Shown: positions 50,077 to 60,912, counted from the first letter of the stretch. The stretch: 64,000 nucleotides of DNA from Alkalihalophilus pseudofirmus OF4 (GCF_000005825.2 NC_013791.2:2170001-2234000), one strand, 5' to 3'. Numbers and translations are program-made. Notes: a model not told the origin generated them from the sequence alone.

Positions 50077-51426
50077 TTAATAAGATGACATATATTGCTC
50101 GCGCTCCCAAGGGTGAACTTGTGTTCGGAACATGTCCCACTCGATTTCTTTTGCTTCAACAAAGTGCTCCACTGCATGCTCACCAAGAGCTTTTACAAGA
50201 ACTTCGTCTTTAACAAGCTTATCAAGAGCATCTTTAAGTGTAGCTGGAAGGTCATTGATACCTTCTTCTACACGCTCTTCTTTACTCATTACATAGATGT
50301 TACGATCTGTTGCTGGTGGCGGCGTCATTTTCTTCTTGATTCCATCAAGACCTGCAGCAAGAAGAACAGCCATTGCAAGGTAAGGGTTAGCAGCCGGGTC
50401 TGGACTACGAACTTCAATACGAGTACTCACACCGCGAGAAGAAGGAATACGTACTAGCGGGCTGCGGTTTTTCATTGACCAAGCCACATATACAGGAGCC
50501 TCATATCCTGGAACTAAACGTTTGTATGAGTTCACGATTGGGTTCGTAATAGCTGTGAAAGCTTCAGCATGCTTTAGAGTACCGCCTAAGAAATGCATAG
50601 CTGTTTCACTAAGCTGCGAATCTGTAGACTCGTCATAAAATACGTTGCCGGTTTCGTCAAATAATGACATGTTACAGTGCATACCAGAACCATTTACACC
50701 AAATAACGGCTTAGGCATGAACGTCGCATGCAAACCATGCTTACGTGCAATTGTTTTAACTACTAATTTAAATGTTTGAATATGGTCACACGCTGTAACC
50801 GCATCAGCATATTTAAAATCAATTTCGTGCTGGCCTGGAGCAACCTCATGGTGAGAAGCTTCAATGTCAAAGCCCATATCTTCAAGTTCTAAAACGATGT
50901 CACGGCGGCAGTTCTCACCTAAATCAGTTGGTGATAAATCAAAGTACCCACCTTTGTCATTAAGTTCTAGAGTCGGTTCACCGTTTGCATCATTCTTGAA
51001 TAAGAAGAACTCTGGCTCAGGACCAATATTGAATGCAGTAAAGCCCATATCCTTCGCTTCAGCTAAAACGCGCTTTAAAATACCACGAGGATCACCTTCA
51101 AATGGTGTCGGTTCTTCACCTGGCTCACCTGGTTGATAAATATCACAGATTAAACGTGCTACTTTACCTTTTTCCGGCGTCCAAGGGAAGACAACCCATG
51201 TATCAAGATCTGGATATAGATACATATCTGATTCCTCAATACGAACAAACCCTTCAATTGATGAACCATCAAACATCATTTTGTTATCTAATGCTTTTTC
51301 AAGCTGATCAACTGGGATTTCTACGTTTTTAATTGTTCCTAATAGATCAGTAAATTGTAAACGAATAAATCTTACGTTATCTTCCTCAGCAATTCGCATA
51401 ATATCTTCGCGTGTGTACTTTGACAT
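50077..51426 (-). CDS. glnA: glutamine synthetase type I
   Basis: 449 residues; makes glutamine from glutamate, ammonia and ATP, and in Bacillus also controls GlnR and TnrA. Family motifs: [19 protein letters not shown] near 57, [17 protein letters not shown] near 199, [16 protein letters not shown] near 240, [13 protein letters not shown] near 315. No adenylylation-tyrosine segment, as in the GlnA-alpha type of Bacillus. ATG at 51426 follows AAAGGGG. Downstream of glnR in the classical glnRA operon with a 107-bp spacer. Confidence 0.96.
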   Translation of the reverse strand: MSKYTREDIMRIAEEDNVRFIRLQFTDLLGTIKNVEIPVDQLEKALDNKMMFDGSSIEGFVRIEESDMYLYPDLDTWVVFPWTPEKGKVARLICDIYQPGEPGEEPTPFEGDPRGILKRVLAEAKDMGFTAFNIGPEPEFFLFKNDANGEPTLELNDKGGYFDLSPTDLGENCRRDIVLELEDMGFDIEASHHEVAPGQHEIDFKYADAVTACDHIQTFKLVVKTIARKHGLHATFMPKPLFGVNGSGMHCNMSLFDETGNVFYDESTDSQLSETAMHFLGGTLKHAEAFTAITNPIVNSYKRLVPGYEAPVYVAWSMKNRSPLVRIPSSRGVSTRIEVRSPDPAANPYLAMAVLLAAGLDGIKKKMTPPPATDRNIYVMSKEERVEEGINDLPATLKDALDKLVKDEVLVKALGEHAVEHFVEAKEIEWDMFRTQVHPWEREQYMSSY

Positions 51427-51533
51427 TGTTATGTATTCCCCTTTCAAATTCTTTAAAAATGTATTTGCAGAATCGGTTCCCTAAACTAGAATACCCTGAT
51501 TCCATTCATACGAAACCGATTCATACAGCCTTT

Positions 51534-51929
51534 TCAATGGAAAAATCTAGATAACTGACCTTGAATAATTGATGCCCTGCCGTTTCTTCCTGCCATCATT
51601 AAATCTTTTTTAAGATGGTTTCTTAATTCTCGGTCAGAAAGCGGCTTTTTAGAAGCTTCTTCTTGATCAGTACGCATTTGCACTTGCTGTTTCATTTGAA
51701 TAATTTGTTTAATTCCTGAAATGTTAACCTTTTGATCTAGCAACGCTTTAATCTCTAATAATCGATCTACATCATTAAACGAGAATAATCGTTGATTCCC
51801 ATCGGTTCTAGCAGGCTTTATTAATTCATGCTGCTCATAATAACGAATCTGCCTAGCTGTAAGTTCTGTCAGCTTCATTACTATCCCTATCGGAAATAAA
51901 GGCATGCTGCGACGAATTTCATCATTCAT
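51534..51929 (-). CDS. glnR: nitrogen repressor GlnR
   Basis: 131 residues of the MerR family: winged-helix [44 protein letters not shown] (about 14-58), short helix and the GlnR-specific tail ending QGQLSRFFH that senses feedback-inhibited glutamine synthetase. ATG at 51929 after GGAGGTGGCAAG. It represses its own operon when glutamine is plentiful; a consensus site lies upstream. Confidence 0.94.
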   Translation of the reverse strand: MNDEIRRSMPLFPIGIVMKLTELTARQIRYYEQHELIKPARTDGNQRLFSFNDVDRLLEIKALLDQKVNISGIKQIIQMKQQVQMRTDQEEASKKPLSDRELRNHLKKDLMMAGRNGRASIIQGQLSRFFH

Positions 51930-51958
51930 CTTGCCACCTCCTTGTCTTCTCATAGATT

Positions 51959-52009
51959 AGTATAAACAATGTCAGTTTCTTTGTCAAACTCATGTCAGCT
52001 TCCCTCACA
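51959..52009 (-). promoter_or_regulatory. glnRA promoter with GlnR box
   Basis: Minus strand: TTGACA (51987-51982), 17 bases, TATACT (51964-51959). A perfect TGTNAN7TNACA (TGTGA-GGGAAGC-TGACA, 52009-51993) lies just upstream, and TGACA-N7-TGACA (one half-site off) partly overlaps the -35, as in the B. subtilis glnRA operators. Confidence 0.8.
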
Positions 52010-52062
52010 TAAAATTTTTCGATATTTTCCCTTTAAATAGAAAGTTCAGAAATATCTTCAGT

Positions 52063-52094
52063 AAAAAAAGCGTTCAACCGAACAGATTGAACGC
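52063..52094 (-). terminator. terminator after ynbB
   Basis: GCGTTCAA / TTGAACGC arms and seven Ts on the minus strand, following the ynbB stop codon. Confidence 0.85.
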
Positions 52095-52100
52095 CCTCTT

Positions 52101-53348
52101 TTATATTATTCGATCAAGTGCTTGTAAAACGGCAAGTTTTACGTGTTCATAAGTAAGTCCGCCTTGCACGTACGCAAGGTAAGGAGGTCTTATTGGGCCA
52201 TCGGCAGTTAACTCGATGCTTGCTCCTTGAATAAATGTACCTGCCGCCATAATCACATCATCTTCATACCCCGGCATATAACTTGGCTGCGGTTTAACAT
52301 GCGCATTTATAGGAGAAGCGGCTTGGATCTCTTGGCAGAACGCAATCATTGTTTCAGCATCTTTAAAGCGAACAGATTGAATTAAATCTGTACGTCTTTC
52401 ATCCCAATGAGGAGAAGTCTCCATTCCTGCTTCTTCTAAGCATGCTGCTGTAAATACAGCGCCCTTTAAGGCTTGAGATACGACATGGGGAGCTAAGAAA
52501 AATCCTTGGTACATTTCTAGCAGGCTGTATAAGCTAGCACCGCCTTCAGCCCCAATACCAGGTGCAGCAAGACGATAGGAAGCAAGTTCAATTAATTCCT
52601 TATCCCCGACAATATAGCCGCCAGTTTTAACAAGGCCGCCGCCAGGATTTTTAATTAAGGAGCCGGCAATTAGATTAGCCCCCACTTGAGTCGGTTCTAA
52701 TGTTTCAACAAATTCGCCGTAGCAATTATCAACAAAAACAATAACGTCCTCTTTAATTGAGCGTACAAAGTCAATCATTTCTTTTATTTCGTGAATGAAA
52801 TAAGAAGGACGATCCCCGTAGCCTTTTGAACGTTGAATCCCTATCATTTTTGTATTAGTATGAATCGCCTCTCTGATTGCATTTTTATCAATCCAGCCAT
52901 CTTCTACTAACGGAACTGCTTTATAGCTTATTCCAAATTCCTTTAACGATCCATTTCCATTACCTCTGATTCCAACGATCTCTTCAAGGGTATCATAGGG
53001 CTTTCCTGTGATGTATAAAAGTTCATCGCCAGGCCTAAGCACTCCAAATAATGCCGTAGCAATCGCATGTGTCCCTGAAATAATCTGCGGACGAACGAGT
53101 GCGGCTTCACCGCCGAACACATCAGCATAAACACTTTCTAAAGTATCTCTTCCTGCATCGTCATATCCATAGCCAGTAGAGGGTGTAAAATGAAAATCAG
53201 ATACTTGATGCGTCTTAAAGGAAGCCATTACCTTTGCTTGATTGAAAAGAGCGGTTTCTTCAATCTCACGGTGGTGGCCGGCAATGTTTTCCTCTGCTTT
53301 TTTCATGAGTTGCTTAAGTTTTTCTTGATGTGTAAATGTTTCGTACAT
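52101..53348 (-). CDS. ynbB: PLP-dependent YnbB family protein (aluminium-resistance/methionine gamma-lyase related)
   Basis: 415 residues of the cystathionine-beta-lyase-like fold (fold type I). Family blocks: FTPSTGYGYDDAGRDTLESVYADVFGGEAALVRPQIISGTHAIATALFG near 55-105, VFVDNCYGEFVETLEPTQVGANLIAGSLIKNPGGG near 205-240 with the PLP lysine in SLIKNPGGG. Members are called aluminium-resistance proteins or methionine gamma-lyase relatives; the true reaction is not established. Starts one base after the hflX stop codon (TAAAATG). Confidence 0.88.
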   Translation of the reverse strand: MYETFTHQEKLKQLMKKAEENIAGHHREIEETALFNQAKVMASFKTHQVSDFHFTPSTGYGYDDAGRDTLESVYADVFGGEAALVRPQIISGTHAIATALFGVLRPGDELLYITGKPYDTLEEIVGIRGNGNGSLKEFGISYKAVPLVEDGWIDKNAIREAIHTNTKMIGIQRSKGYGDRPSYFIHEIKEMIDFVRSIKEDVIVFVDNCYGEFVETLEPTQVGANLIAGSLIKNPGGGLVKTGGYIVGDKELIELASYRLAAPGIGAEGGASLYSLLEMYQGFFLAPHVVSQALKGAVFTAACLEEAGMETSPHWDERRTDLIQSVRFKDAETMIAFCQEIQAASPINAHVKPQPSYMPGYEDDVIMAAGTFIQGASIELTADGPIRPPYLAYVQGGLTYEHVKLAVLQALDRII

Positions 53349-53349
53349 T

Positions 53350-54621
53350 TTATGACTCCTTCAGTAAACGTTCTTTGAGCTGACTATAAATAGATGTATT
53401 TTCTAAAGCATGTCCTTCAATGACATAAGCTTCCCTGGATTCATCAAATTGCTGGGTATGAATCATTGTTTCTTGTCTAGCAGCAGCTAAAATATGACCT
53501 TCATCTGCTTTAATGATTGATCGATAAGGCATCATCATTCCCTTTAATGCTTGTTCAATTTTCACCTTTAAAGCGAGCAGATCTTCCTCATTATAAGCAC
53601 TCATTATGATTGAGTCTTTTGTATGAGTCGGAATAAAAACATCCGTTTTTTGATCGGCTTTATTATAGATGAGCAACTGCGGTATGGAGTGCGCTTCTAA
53701 TTCTTCTATTAATTTAATTACCGTTCTTTCATGTTGTTCATAATCCGGATGAGAGCAATCAACAACATGTAATAATAAATCAGCTTCTTTTAGCTCCTCT
53801 AACGTGGAGCGGAATGATGCAACAAGTGTCGTTGGCAAATCCTGAATAAATCCAACGGTATCAGACATTAACACTGAAAATCCACTTGGAAGGTGAAGCT
53901 GCCTTGTCGTCGGATCAAGCGTGGCAAATAATTGATCTTCTTCAAGCGTGTCGGCTTTTGTTAACCTGTTTAAAAGAGTTGATTTCCCTGCATTTGTATA
54001 CCCGACTAAAGCAAGTTGTATAGCAGCATTCTTTTTACGTTTTTCACGATATCTTACCCTATGATTAACGACCGCTTCAAGCTGCCGCTCAATTTCATTC
54101 ATTCTCCTTCTAATATGACGCCGGTCCGTCTCAAGCTGCGTTTCCCCCGGACCTCTTGTTCCGATTCCGCCTCCTTGTCTTGATAGAGCTAGACCTTGTC
54201 CAGATAACCTGGGAAGCAGATATTTAAGCTGGGCTAATTCCACTTGCAGCTTACCCTCTCTGGATTTTGCCCGCGAGGCAAATATATCAAGAATCAACTG
54301 AGTTCTATCGATAACCGCTATACCGCACTCGGCATGAAGGTTTCTCATTTGGCTTGCTTGTAATTCATCATTGAAAATAACTAGATCAGCTTCTGTCTCT
54401 TCTATAAGATGAACAAGCTCCTGCACTTTCCCTTTTCCAACATACGTAGAAGACTCAACCTTTTCTCTTTTTTGTGTGATCGTTCCTACGACTTTTCCCT
54501 TGGCGGTTTTAGCAAGGCTCTCAAGCTCTGCGATCGATTGTTCAAACTCTTCGTCCTCTCGATTCACTTGGCACCCTACAAGTATTACATGCTCTATATC
54601 CCTTTGCTTTATATCTTGCAT
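53350..54621 (-). CDS. hflX: ribosome-associated GTPase HflX (YnbA)
   Basis: 423 residues: N-terminal HflX domain with GRG-type loop ([41 protein letters not shown] near 145-175), coiled coil, then the GTPase domain with G1 [14 protein letters not shown] near 208, G3 [10 protein letters not shown] near 250 and G4 NKAD near 335. It rescues stalled or disassembles hibernating ribosomes. ATG at 54621 is preferred to GTG at 54630 because GAGG is eleven bases upstream. First gene of an operon with ynbB. Confidence 0.94.
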   Translation of the reverse strand: MQDIKQRDIEHVILVGCQVNREDEEFEQSIAELESLAKTAKGKVVGTITQKREKVESSTYVGKGKVQELVHLIEETEADLVIFNDELQASQMRNLHAECGIAVIDRTQLILDIFASRAKSREGKLQVELAQLKYLLPRLSGQGLALSRQGGGIGTRGPGETQLETDRRHIRRRMNEIERQLEAVVNHRVRYREKRKKNAAIQLALVGYTNAGKSTLLNRLTKADTLEEDQLFATLDPTTRQLHLPSGFSVLMSDTVGFIQDLPTTLVASFRSTLEELKEADLLLHVVDCSHPDYEQHERTVIKLIEELEAHSIPQLLIYNKADQKTDVFIPTHTKDSIIMSAYNEEDLLALKVKIEQALKGMMMPYRSIIKADEGHILAAARQETMIHTQQFDESREAYVIEGHALENTSIYSQLKERLLKES

Positions 54622-54658
54622 ATTCGGCACATCCTCACTTCAACATCATAATGTTATC

Positions 54659-54689
54659 TAAAAAAGCCAGGCACACACACGCCCGGCCT
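54659..54689 (-). terminator. terminator after spoVK
   Basis: Minus-strand GGCC-GGGC ... GCC-TGGC arms (AAGCC pairing with GGCTT-like end) and six Ts; short GT-rich loop. Confidence 0.65.
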
Positions 54690-54696
54690 CTGCTCA

Positions 54697-55650
54697 TTAC
54701 TTAAGCTTAACATGAGAAGCATCAAAATTAAAATCTTCTTTTTCTAGAGTCACAAGGGATTCACGATCATACAGCCCTTCTTTCAATAACCGAACAGCCT
54801 GCATACGAATAGCTTCCTCTATAATATTACGAATATATCTACCATTTGAAAATGTTTTTTCTTGTTCAAGCCTTAATTTCCGCAAATGTTCTTTTACGTG
54901 TCTCTTTGCCTCATCCGTAAGCTCATACTCTCTTTCAATTACCATCCTTGCGGCCATCTCAAGCAGCTCTTCTGATGTGTAATTTGGGAAGTCAATTGCA
55001 ATCGGAAACCGCGATGGGAGTCCTGGATTTAACGAAAGAAAATACTCCATTTCTCTTTGATACCCAGCTAAAATCAACACAAATTCATGCTGTTGGTCTT
55101 CCATCGCTTTAACTAGAGTATCGATGGCTTCCTTTCCGAAATCTTTTTCTCCTCCGCGCGACAATGAATAAGCTTCATCAATAAATAATACCCCGCCATT
55201 TGCTTTCTTAATGACCTCACGTGTTTTTTGAGCCGTGTGACCAATATATTCCCCTACTAAATCTGCTCTCTCCACTTCAATTAATTGACCTTTCGCTAAT
55301 ACATTCATTTCATGAAAAAAAGAAGCGATCATACGAGCAACCGTTGTCTTTCCCGTCCCTGGATTTCCTTTGAAGATCATATGGAGCACTTGCTTAGAAG
55401 CTCTAAGTCCTAATTCTTTTCGTCTTTGATTAATATAGAGCCACGCATAGATTTCTTTTATCAGCCTTTTCACTTCATTTAATCCTACGTACTCTTCAAG
55501 CTCCTTTTCAAAACGATCTAAGATTTCATGTTTTTGGCGGTCTTGCTCAGATTTAAATAAGGAATCTGCTTCATTTGTATGTGGAGTCTGTTTGTGGTTT
55601 AAAACAACATTAATACGCCCATTCTTTCTCGTATTGACTCGGTCATTCAT
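54697..55650 (-). CDS. spoVK: stage V sporulation protein K (AAA+ ATPase)
   Basis: 317 residues: N-terminal ~60 polar residues, then one AAA+ module of the CbbX type: GNPGTGKTTVARMI near 97, VERADLVGEYIGHTAQKT, Walker B GGVLFIDEAYSLSRGGEKDF near 155 and the arginine-finger region PSRFPIAIDFPNYTSEEL. Needed for spore maturation in B. subtilis. ATG at 55650 after AAAGGGGTG. Position next to hflX/ynbB supports the name. It shares its family with the tandem gene at 2364. Confidence 0.92.
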   Translation of the reverse strand: MNDRVNTRKNGRINVVLNHKQTPHTNEADSLFKSEQDRQKHEILDRFEKELEEYVGLNEVKRLIKEIYAWLYINQRRKELGLRASKQVLHMIFKGNPGTGKTTVARMIASFFHEMNVLAKGQLIEVERADLVGEYIGHTAQKTREVIKKANGGVLFIDEAYSLSRGGEKDFGKEAIDTLVKAMEDQQHEFVLILAGYQREMEYFLSLNPGLPSRFPIAIDFPNYTSEELLEMAARMVIEREYELTDEAKRHVKEHLRKLRLEQEKTFSNGRYIRNIIEEAIRMQAVRLLKEGLYDRESLVTLEKEDFNFDASHVKLK

Positions 55651-55824
55651 GCAAAACACCCCTTTATTACCGAGTTCGGTGCATTACAAGACAGTATCTA
55701 TTCATTCTTATTCATACGCTAAGTGGAATAAAAGTGTGACAAATGCCTAGAAGGATGAGGATGAAAATGAAAATATTCCTATTTTTTTGCTATAATACAT
55801 TCATAGAAAGGGAGGGATTCATAC

Positions 55825-56814
55825 ATGTCTGTTTCCACACCTGAATTTATTACAGATTATCTTGACTCTTTATATGAAAAGGGACGGAAGGAGGCTACGA
55901 TAAAACGATATCGTTATGACCTTCTAGATTTCCTTGAGTGGATGAAGGATCACAATAAACCGTTAACAATAGAGGGTTTTGACTCTCTTTCAATTGATGA
56001 AATGGCCCTTTTCTTTGACGAGTTAATTAAACATCGTTCCTACAAAATACGTACAACAAGAAGAATTTATTCCGTGATTCAACAATTAGCAAGATTTTAT
56101 ATAAAAAAAGGACAACTTCAGACACACGCTATTCTTTTCTACACTCAGCCAGAATTGATTCAAACTCCATTACAACGAAAGGAATGGGTAAGCTCTGCTG
56201 AAGCCGACCAGCTCTTTTCTGTCGTTCGTTCTTATGAAGGATTAAGTGAAAATCAAATGAGAGCACGCCCTCTATTAATTGCTCGTAACGAATGTCTTTT
56301 ACATTTATTATTGCATTATGGATGTTCTCTCCACGAGGCAGCTTCCCTTACCACTCGTGATATACGATTTGAACGAAATGAGATACGTGTCCAATCTGAA
56401 AAAGGGATATCAAGAATTGTACCGATCACTCACGAGCATAAACAGCTTGCCTACAACTACTTAAAGACGATTCCAGAAGCGGTAAGACCTAAGCTTTTTT
56501 CAGATGAGCCTTTTTTTGTAGCCTTTGATTTTCAACGCGGTACGTTCCGCTGGTCATACGAAGAAGATCAACCGAAGCAATTAACGATAATCTCTATTCA
56601 AAAAATGATTCGACAGGAAGTGGAAAGAGCGGGGCTGCGGAAAGGAATTTCAGCGCAGCATTTAAGACACACCTATATTCTTAGAAAACTACTAAATGGT
56701 GACGATGCGATCTCTTTGCAGCAGCAGCTTAGCTTTAAATCACTTCTATCACTTAAGCGCTACACGCTTACCATCAATCAATTAACAGAAGAGCAAAAAC
56801 GAGAATTACAATAA
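55825..56814 (+). CDS. tyrosine recombinase-like protein with altered catalytic residues
   Basis: 329 residues: SAM-like N-terminal core-binding domain (about 1-110) and integrase catalytic domain. In the catalytic part the first Arg is replaced (YGCSLHEAASL where XerC/D have GLR-SEL), Lys is present in EKGISRIVPI near 195, the HxLRH motif is intact (SAQHLRHT near 283), the later His/Trp is lost (LSFKS in place of LGHS) and the Tyr nucleophile is seen at LKRYTL near 316. So key residues are partly missing. ATG at 55825 after GGGAGGG. No att site, integrase context or phage genes beside it; between spoVK and hfq. Confidence 0.75.
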   Translation: MSVSTPEFITDYLDSLYEKGRKEATIKRYRYDLLDFLEWMKDHNKPLTIEGFDSLSIDEMALFFDELIKHRSYKIRTTRRIYSVIQQLARFYIKKGQLQTHAILFYTQPELIQTPLQRKEWVSSAEADQLFSVVRSYEGLSENQMRARPLLIARNECLLHLLLHYGCSLHEAASLTTRDIRFERNEIRVQSEKGISRIVPITHEHKQLAYNYLKTIPEAVRPKLFSDEPFFVAFDFQRGTFRWSYEEDQPKQLTIISIQKMIRQEVERAGLRKGISAQHLRHTYILRKLLNGDDAISLQQQLSFKSLLSLKRYTLTINQLTEEQKRELQ

Positions 56815-56844
56815 AAAAGCTTTGGACAAAAGTCCAAAGCTTTT
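56813..56844. terminator. bidirectional terminator between recombinase and hfq
   Basis: AAAAAGCTTTGGAC / GTCCAAAGCTTTT with a 4-base loop. Confidence 0.9.
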
Positions 56845-56856
56845 ATAAATGATTTC

Positions 56857-57087
56857 TTATACTTCATCAGATTTCAATTGAACATTGCGTTGAGGAGCGA
56901 AGGTTGAGATCGCATGTTTATATACAAGCTGCTGCTTCCCTTCAGACTCGAGAATAATCGTAAAATTATCAAAGCCCTTAACATGGCCGCGTAATTGAAA
57001 GCCGTTTAATAAAAAGACAGTTACCGAGATGTTTTCTTTGCGTAGTTGGTTCAGAAATTGATCTTGAATGTTGATGGATTGTTTCAT
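56857..57087 (-). CDS. hfq: RNA chaperone Hfq
   Basis: 76 residues; Sm1 motif [39 protein letters not shown] (about 8-46) and Sm2 [10 protein letters not shown] (about 56-65) as in all Hfq. Forms a hexamer that binds small RNAs. ATG at 57087 after GAGGAGGA. Follows miaA by 50 bp as in B. subtilis and most bacteria. Confidence 0.95.
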   Translation of the reverse strand: MKQSINIQDQFLNQLRKENISVTVFLLNGFQLRGHVKGFDNFTIILESEGKQQLVYKHAISTFAPQRNVQLKSDEV

Positions 57088-57137
57088 TAGAAGTCCTCCT
57101 CTTTATATCTCTATCCTTGTTTATTCGAGTTCTTTTT

Positions 57138-58076
57138 TCAATTTCCTTCTAAAAATTTGTCTACTGTGAAATTTACAATGTCTTGATAGTGCTTTGTTGG
57201 CTCAAAGGCAGACACAAAATACCATGCAGCATCCGTTTTATTTTTGAACCAGGTGAGCTGTCTTTTGGCATATCTTCGCGAGTTTTGCTTTAACACCTCA
57301 ATCGCTTCATCCCTTGTATAAAGTCCGTCAAAATAAGCATAAATCTCTTTATAACCAATCGCTTGAATCGATTGACAATCACGGAGCCCTTGATCATAAA
57401 AGTGTTTCACCTCATCAAAAAGGCCAGCTTCTACCATTAAATCTACTCGTTTATTAATGCGGTCATATAAGTCTACACGATCCATTGTTAACCCAATCAT
57501 CACTAAATTATACAAGGATTCTTGTTTTTCTTCGGTTTGCTGCTCCGAAAATAATTCCCCTGTCACATAGTTTACTTCTAGAGCCCGGATGACCCTTCTT
57601 ACATTATTAGGATGAATCTTTTCACATGCTTTAGGGTCGATCTCCATCAGCTTTTGATAGAGCGCTTCGTTACCGTTCTTCTCGGCTTCTTCTTCAAGCT
57701 TTTTTCGATACGTAACATCTGTCGGAACTTCAGCAAAATCGAATCCGTGTGTGACAGCATTCACATAAAGCCCTGTACCGCCAACCAAGATTGGCAGCTT
57801 TCCTCTCTTAGTGATATCAGAAATAAGCGGGCGGCATAATTCTTGGAATTCAGCTACTGAAAAAGGCTCGTCCGGCTCTTTAATATCAATGAGATAATGC
57901 GGGATGCCCTCTTGTTCCTCTTTTGTCACCTTTGCCGTTCCAATATCCATACCCTTATATATCTGCATCGAATCACCACTGATAATTTCGCCATTCATTG
58001 CCTTTGCTGCATGAATGCTAAGAGCCGTTTTACCAACTGCTGTTGGACCGACAATCACCATTAATCTTTCTTTCAT
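57138..58076 (-). CDS. miaA: tRNA dimethylallyltransferase MiaA
   Basis: 312 residues; adds the isopentenyl group to A37 of UNN-decoding tRNAs (which would include tRNA-Sec). Walker A VGPTAVGKTALSIHAA at 9-24, SGDSMQIYKGMDIGTAK near 35-50, PHYLIDIKEPDEPFSVAEF near 60, GGTGLYVNAVTHGF near 100. ATG at 58076; the methyltransferase stop codon is 3 bp upstream, so the genes are coupled. Operon direction mutS-mutL-methyltransferase-miaA-hfq. Confidence 0.95.
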   Translation of the reverse strand: MKERLMVIVGPTAVGKTALSIHAAKAMNGEIISGDSMQIYKGMDIGTAKVTKEEQEGIPHYLIDIKEPDEPFSVAEFQELCRPLISDITKRGKLPILVGGTGLYVNAVTHGFDFAEVPTDVTYRKKLEEEAEKNGNEALYQKLMEIDPKACEKIHPNNVRRVIRALEVNYVTGELFSEQQTEEKQESLYNLVMIGLTMDRVDLYDRINKRVDLMVEAGLFDEVKHFYDQGLRDCQSIQAIGYKEIYAYFDGLYTRDEAIEVLKQNSRRYAKRQLTWFKNKTDAAWYFVSAFEPTKHYQDIVNFTVDKFLEGN

Positions 58077-58079
58077 TCC

Positions 58080-58871
58080 TTACACACCTCTATTTGTAGT
58101 AACATCAATAAAACCATAATGGAAAGCTGCATGCTGGCGTTTTATTTGCTTAAATCCAAACTTGTTAAAGCGTTCACTTTGCCAATGGTCTTTAAGAACG
58201 ACTTTCTTTTTGGCTACACGTTTTGCGTGAAAGAGCACTTCTTCATCAATATCATCATGACATGCTATGCCTTTTAACCCTTTTATTCCTGTAGAAGTTT
58301 CAACATGCACCTCAAACATTGGGTCAAAGTAAACGACATCAATTGAAGAGGAAGAGGCTTGTTGTAAATAGGGCAGATGGTGAGTATGAATTACGTTGAT
58401 CTCCCTCATCCGCTCAATCATCACTCTTGGCCCTTCCTGCCATTCTTTAAGACCTTCTTTAACAATATAAGCCGCCTCAAGATTTGCTTCTAACCCAGTG
58501 ACACATCCTTTTTCACCTACCGCAAGCTTTGCCATTAAACTGTCAGAAGCAAGCCCAAGCGTACAATCAAGAAAGCTCATCCCCTCTTTTAAATCCGCCA
58601 CATCAACGAGTGGATCCCTCATCCCTCTTAACCATTGCTTCACACGAAACATAGCAGAACTCGGATGATAGAAAAAGGGCTCCATTCTATCTTCTGTATA
58701 TAACGTTAACCTGCTTTTAGCGACGACAATCACTTTGCTTTCGTGAGTGTTCAACAGCTCATCTACTGATGCATCATTCCTCTTTATGAACAGACCATTA
58801 AGGTGACTGGCTACTTCTTTTGCTTTTCCTTCTAATTTGCTTGCTTGTTTCCTTGCAGTCGTTACGATCAT
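58080..58871 (-). CDS. RsmJ-like class I SAM-dependent methyltransferase
   Basis: 263 residues: SAM-binding DCTLGLASDSLMAKLAVGEKG near 108-128 (the DATAGLGRD motif of RsmJ relatives), TGLEANLEAAYIV near 131, and the YFDPMF target-motif near 195 in place of the family's DPMFP. Likely methylates a rRNA guanosine or another nucleic acid. ATG at 58871 after GAGGAAAAC. It sits between mutL and miaA, coupled to the latter. The exact substrate is open. Confidence 0.78.
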   Translation of the reverse strand: MIVTTARKQASKLEGKAKEVASHLNGLFIKRNDASVDELLNTHESKVIVVAKSRLTLYTEDRMEPFFYHPSSAMFRVKQWLRGMRDPLVDVADLKEGMSFLDCTLGLASDSLMAKLAVGEKGCVTGLEANLEAAYIVKEGLKEWQEGPRVMIERMREINVIHTHHLPYLQQASSSSIDVVYFDPMFEVHVETSTGIKGLKGIACHDDIDEEVLFHAKRVAKKKVVLKDHWQSERFNKFGFKQIKRQHAAFHYGFIDVTTNRGV

Positions 58872-58900
58872 GTTTTCCTCTTCTTTCTGAGTATTAGCTT

Positions 58901-60877
58901 CTACATCACGCGCTTAAACATTTTCTCAAGTTCATATGAAGAGAAATGAATAAGAATGGGCCTTCCATGAGGACAAGTAAAAGGATCACTGCTTTTTCGC
59001 AATGATTCAAGCAGAGCAAACATTTCATCTTGCCTTAAATGACGATTTGCTTTTATCGATGCTTTGCAGCTCATTAAAATAGCCGCATCTTCTCTTAAGC
59101 GTTTAATATCAATTTTTGCCGTTGTAAGCAGGTGGTCGATAATTTCTCTAATCGTTTCTTCTTCAAGGCCTTTAGGCAGCCATACAGGATGAGAACGCAC
59201 AATATAGGTTTTAGAACCAAATTCTTCTAAAAATACTCCTACTTGTTTCAAATCATCTAGATGCTGATCAATGATGATCGCCTCTTGGTTCGTGCACTCG
59301 ATCGTCATTGGAACTAACAACTCTTGTGTTTCCCTTGGTACTTCTCCTACTTTTTCTCTATAATACTCATATTTTATTCGTTCCTGCGCAGCATGTTGAT
59401 CAATCAGATACATACCGTTTTCATTTTGAGCCACGATATACGTACCATGCATTTGCCCAACTGGATACATCACCGGAACCCTGTCATGAAGCTCGTTTGT
59501 TTGTTGCTCATGTACACTGCTCGCAAAGTCGCCCTCTGCTTTATGCGTCTCTGGCATTTCTAGTGAATCTACTTGATTTTTTTCTAGATTATCTTCTTTA
59601 ACCTTACTTTTTTCAAACTTATCTTCTTCTACCTTACTTCCTTCAGCCTTATCGAAAAATTTGCTCCCATTTCCGTCTTTCTCTATCGTTCCAGCTTCCT
59701 TAACAATTGACGGCAGAGGATCCTTCGCATGATTTCCCTTTGTTTGCGCACCACTATTATTTACTTGATTTAATAGTGATTGATCAAATAGTGACGAATC
59801 AGTATCTGATGTAGCCTTCTCAAATGGAAGTGTCTCCTGGTAATGTATTTGTTTAGGTTTTTCGGTAGTATGTTTTATTTCAGGGATAAGAGTTTGTTTA
59901 TTGAAAGCTGATTGAATAGACGAGGTAATAAGCTTAGCTAGTTCATCTTCTTTACTTAAACGGACTTCAAGTTTAGATGGGTGTACGTTCACATCAATTA
60001 ATGTAGGGTCCATCTCAATACTTAGCACAACAACCGGGTACCTTCCGATCGGTAATAATGTATGAAATCCTTCTTGAACTGCTCGAGCAAGATGAAAATT
60101 ACGTATATATCTCCCGTTAATAAATAAACTCATGTATTGTCTGGACGCTCTTGTTACTTCAGGCTTTGCAATATACCCCTCGATCGAATAATCAAGAGAG
60201 GTACCCGAGACAGCAACCATTTCTTTGGCTACATTCCGTCCGTAAATCGAGGCAATAACCTGCCTCACATCTTTATTCCCGGTCGTCTTAAGCATTTCTT
60301 TACCATTATGATAGAGGGAGATAGCCACATTTGGGTGAGCTAAGGCCAGACGATTGACGACATCACTCACATGGCCTGCTTCCGTGTGTACTGTTTTTAA
60401 ATACTTCAAGCGAGCAGGGGTATTATAAAATAAATTCTGAACGATGACTTCTGTTCCTTTACGGGTTTTTGAAGGGGTGCGTGAAGTAATATGGCCGCCT
60501 TCTAAAGTCAGCTCTACACCTGGTCCCTCACCCGTGCACGTTCTCATCGTTAAATGTGACACAGATGCTATACTTGGCAATGCCTCCCCGCGAAACCCTA
60601 ATGTGCGAATTTGGAAAAGATCGCGGTCGGTTTTGATTTTACTTGTCGCATGTCTATAAAAAGCCGTTTCTACATCATCAGCTTGAATCCCATCGCCATT
60701 ATCAAGGATGCGAATCGATGACATTCCGCCTTCTTCCATTTCGATCAAGATGTTCGTACTGTGTGCATCTAACGCATTTTCAAGCAGTTCTTTTACAATC
60801 GACGCCGGACGCTCGACTACTTCTCCAGCTGCAATCTTATTAGACAGAAACGCATCTAATTTAACAATTTGAGCCAT
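58901..60877 (-). CDS. mutL: DNA mismatch repair protein MutL
   Basis: 658 residues: GHKL ATPase N-terminal domain ([32 protein letters not shown] at 6-37, [14 protein letters not shown] near 94), a linker rich in Lys/Glu/Ser (about 330-460), and the C-terminal endonuclease domain with [12 protein letters not shown] near 473, [12 protein letters not shown] near 605 and CPHGRP near 635, so it is a nicking MutL as in Bacillus. ATG at 60877 after GAGGAGGAAG. It follows mutS on one transcript with a 35-bp gap. Confidence 0.95.
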   Translation of the reverse strand: MAQIVKLDAFLSNKIAAGEVVERPASIVKELLENALDAHSTNILIEMEEGGMSSIRILDNGDGIQADDVETAFYRHATSKIKTDRDLFQIRTLGFRGEALPSIASVSHLTMRTCTGEGPGVELTLEGGHITSRTPSKTRKGTEVIVQNLFYNTPARLKYLKTVHTEAGHVSDVVNRLALAHPNVAISLYHNGKEMLKTTGNKDVRQVIASIYGRNVAKEMVAVSGTSLDYSIEGYIAKPEVTRASRQYMSLFINGRYIRNFHLARAVQEGFHTLLPIGRYPVVVLSIEMDPTLIDVNVHPSKLEVRLSKEDELAKLITSSIQSAFNKQTLIPEIKHTTEKPKQIHYQETLPFEKATSDTDSSLFDQSLLNQVNNSGAQTKGNHAKDPLPSIVKEAGTIEKDGNGSKFFDKAEGSKVEEDKFEKSKVKEDNLEKNQVDSLEMPETHKAEGDFASSVHEQQTNELHDRVPVMYPVGQMHGTYIVAQNENGMYLIDQHAAQERIKYEYYREKVGEVPRETQELLVPMTIECTNQEAIIIDQHLDDLKQVGVFLEEFGSKTYIVRSHPVWLPKGLEEETIREIIDHLLTTAKIDIKRLREDAAILMSCKASIKANRHLRQDEMFALLESLRKSSDPFTCPHGRPILIHFSSYELEKMFKRVM

Positions 60878-60912
60878 CGATTCTTCCTCCTCTCACACAC
60901 TATTTATCCTGC

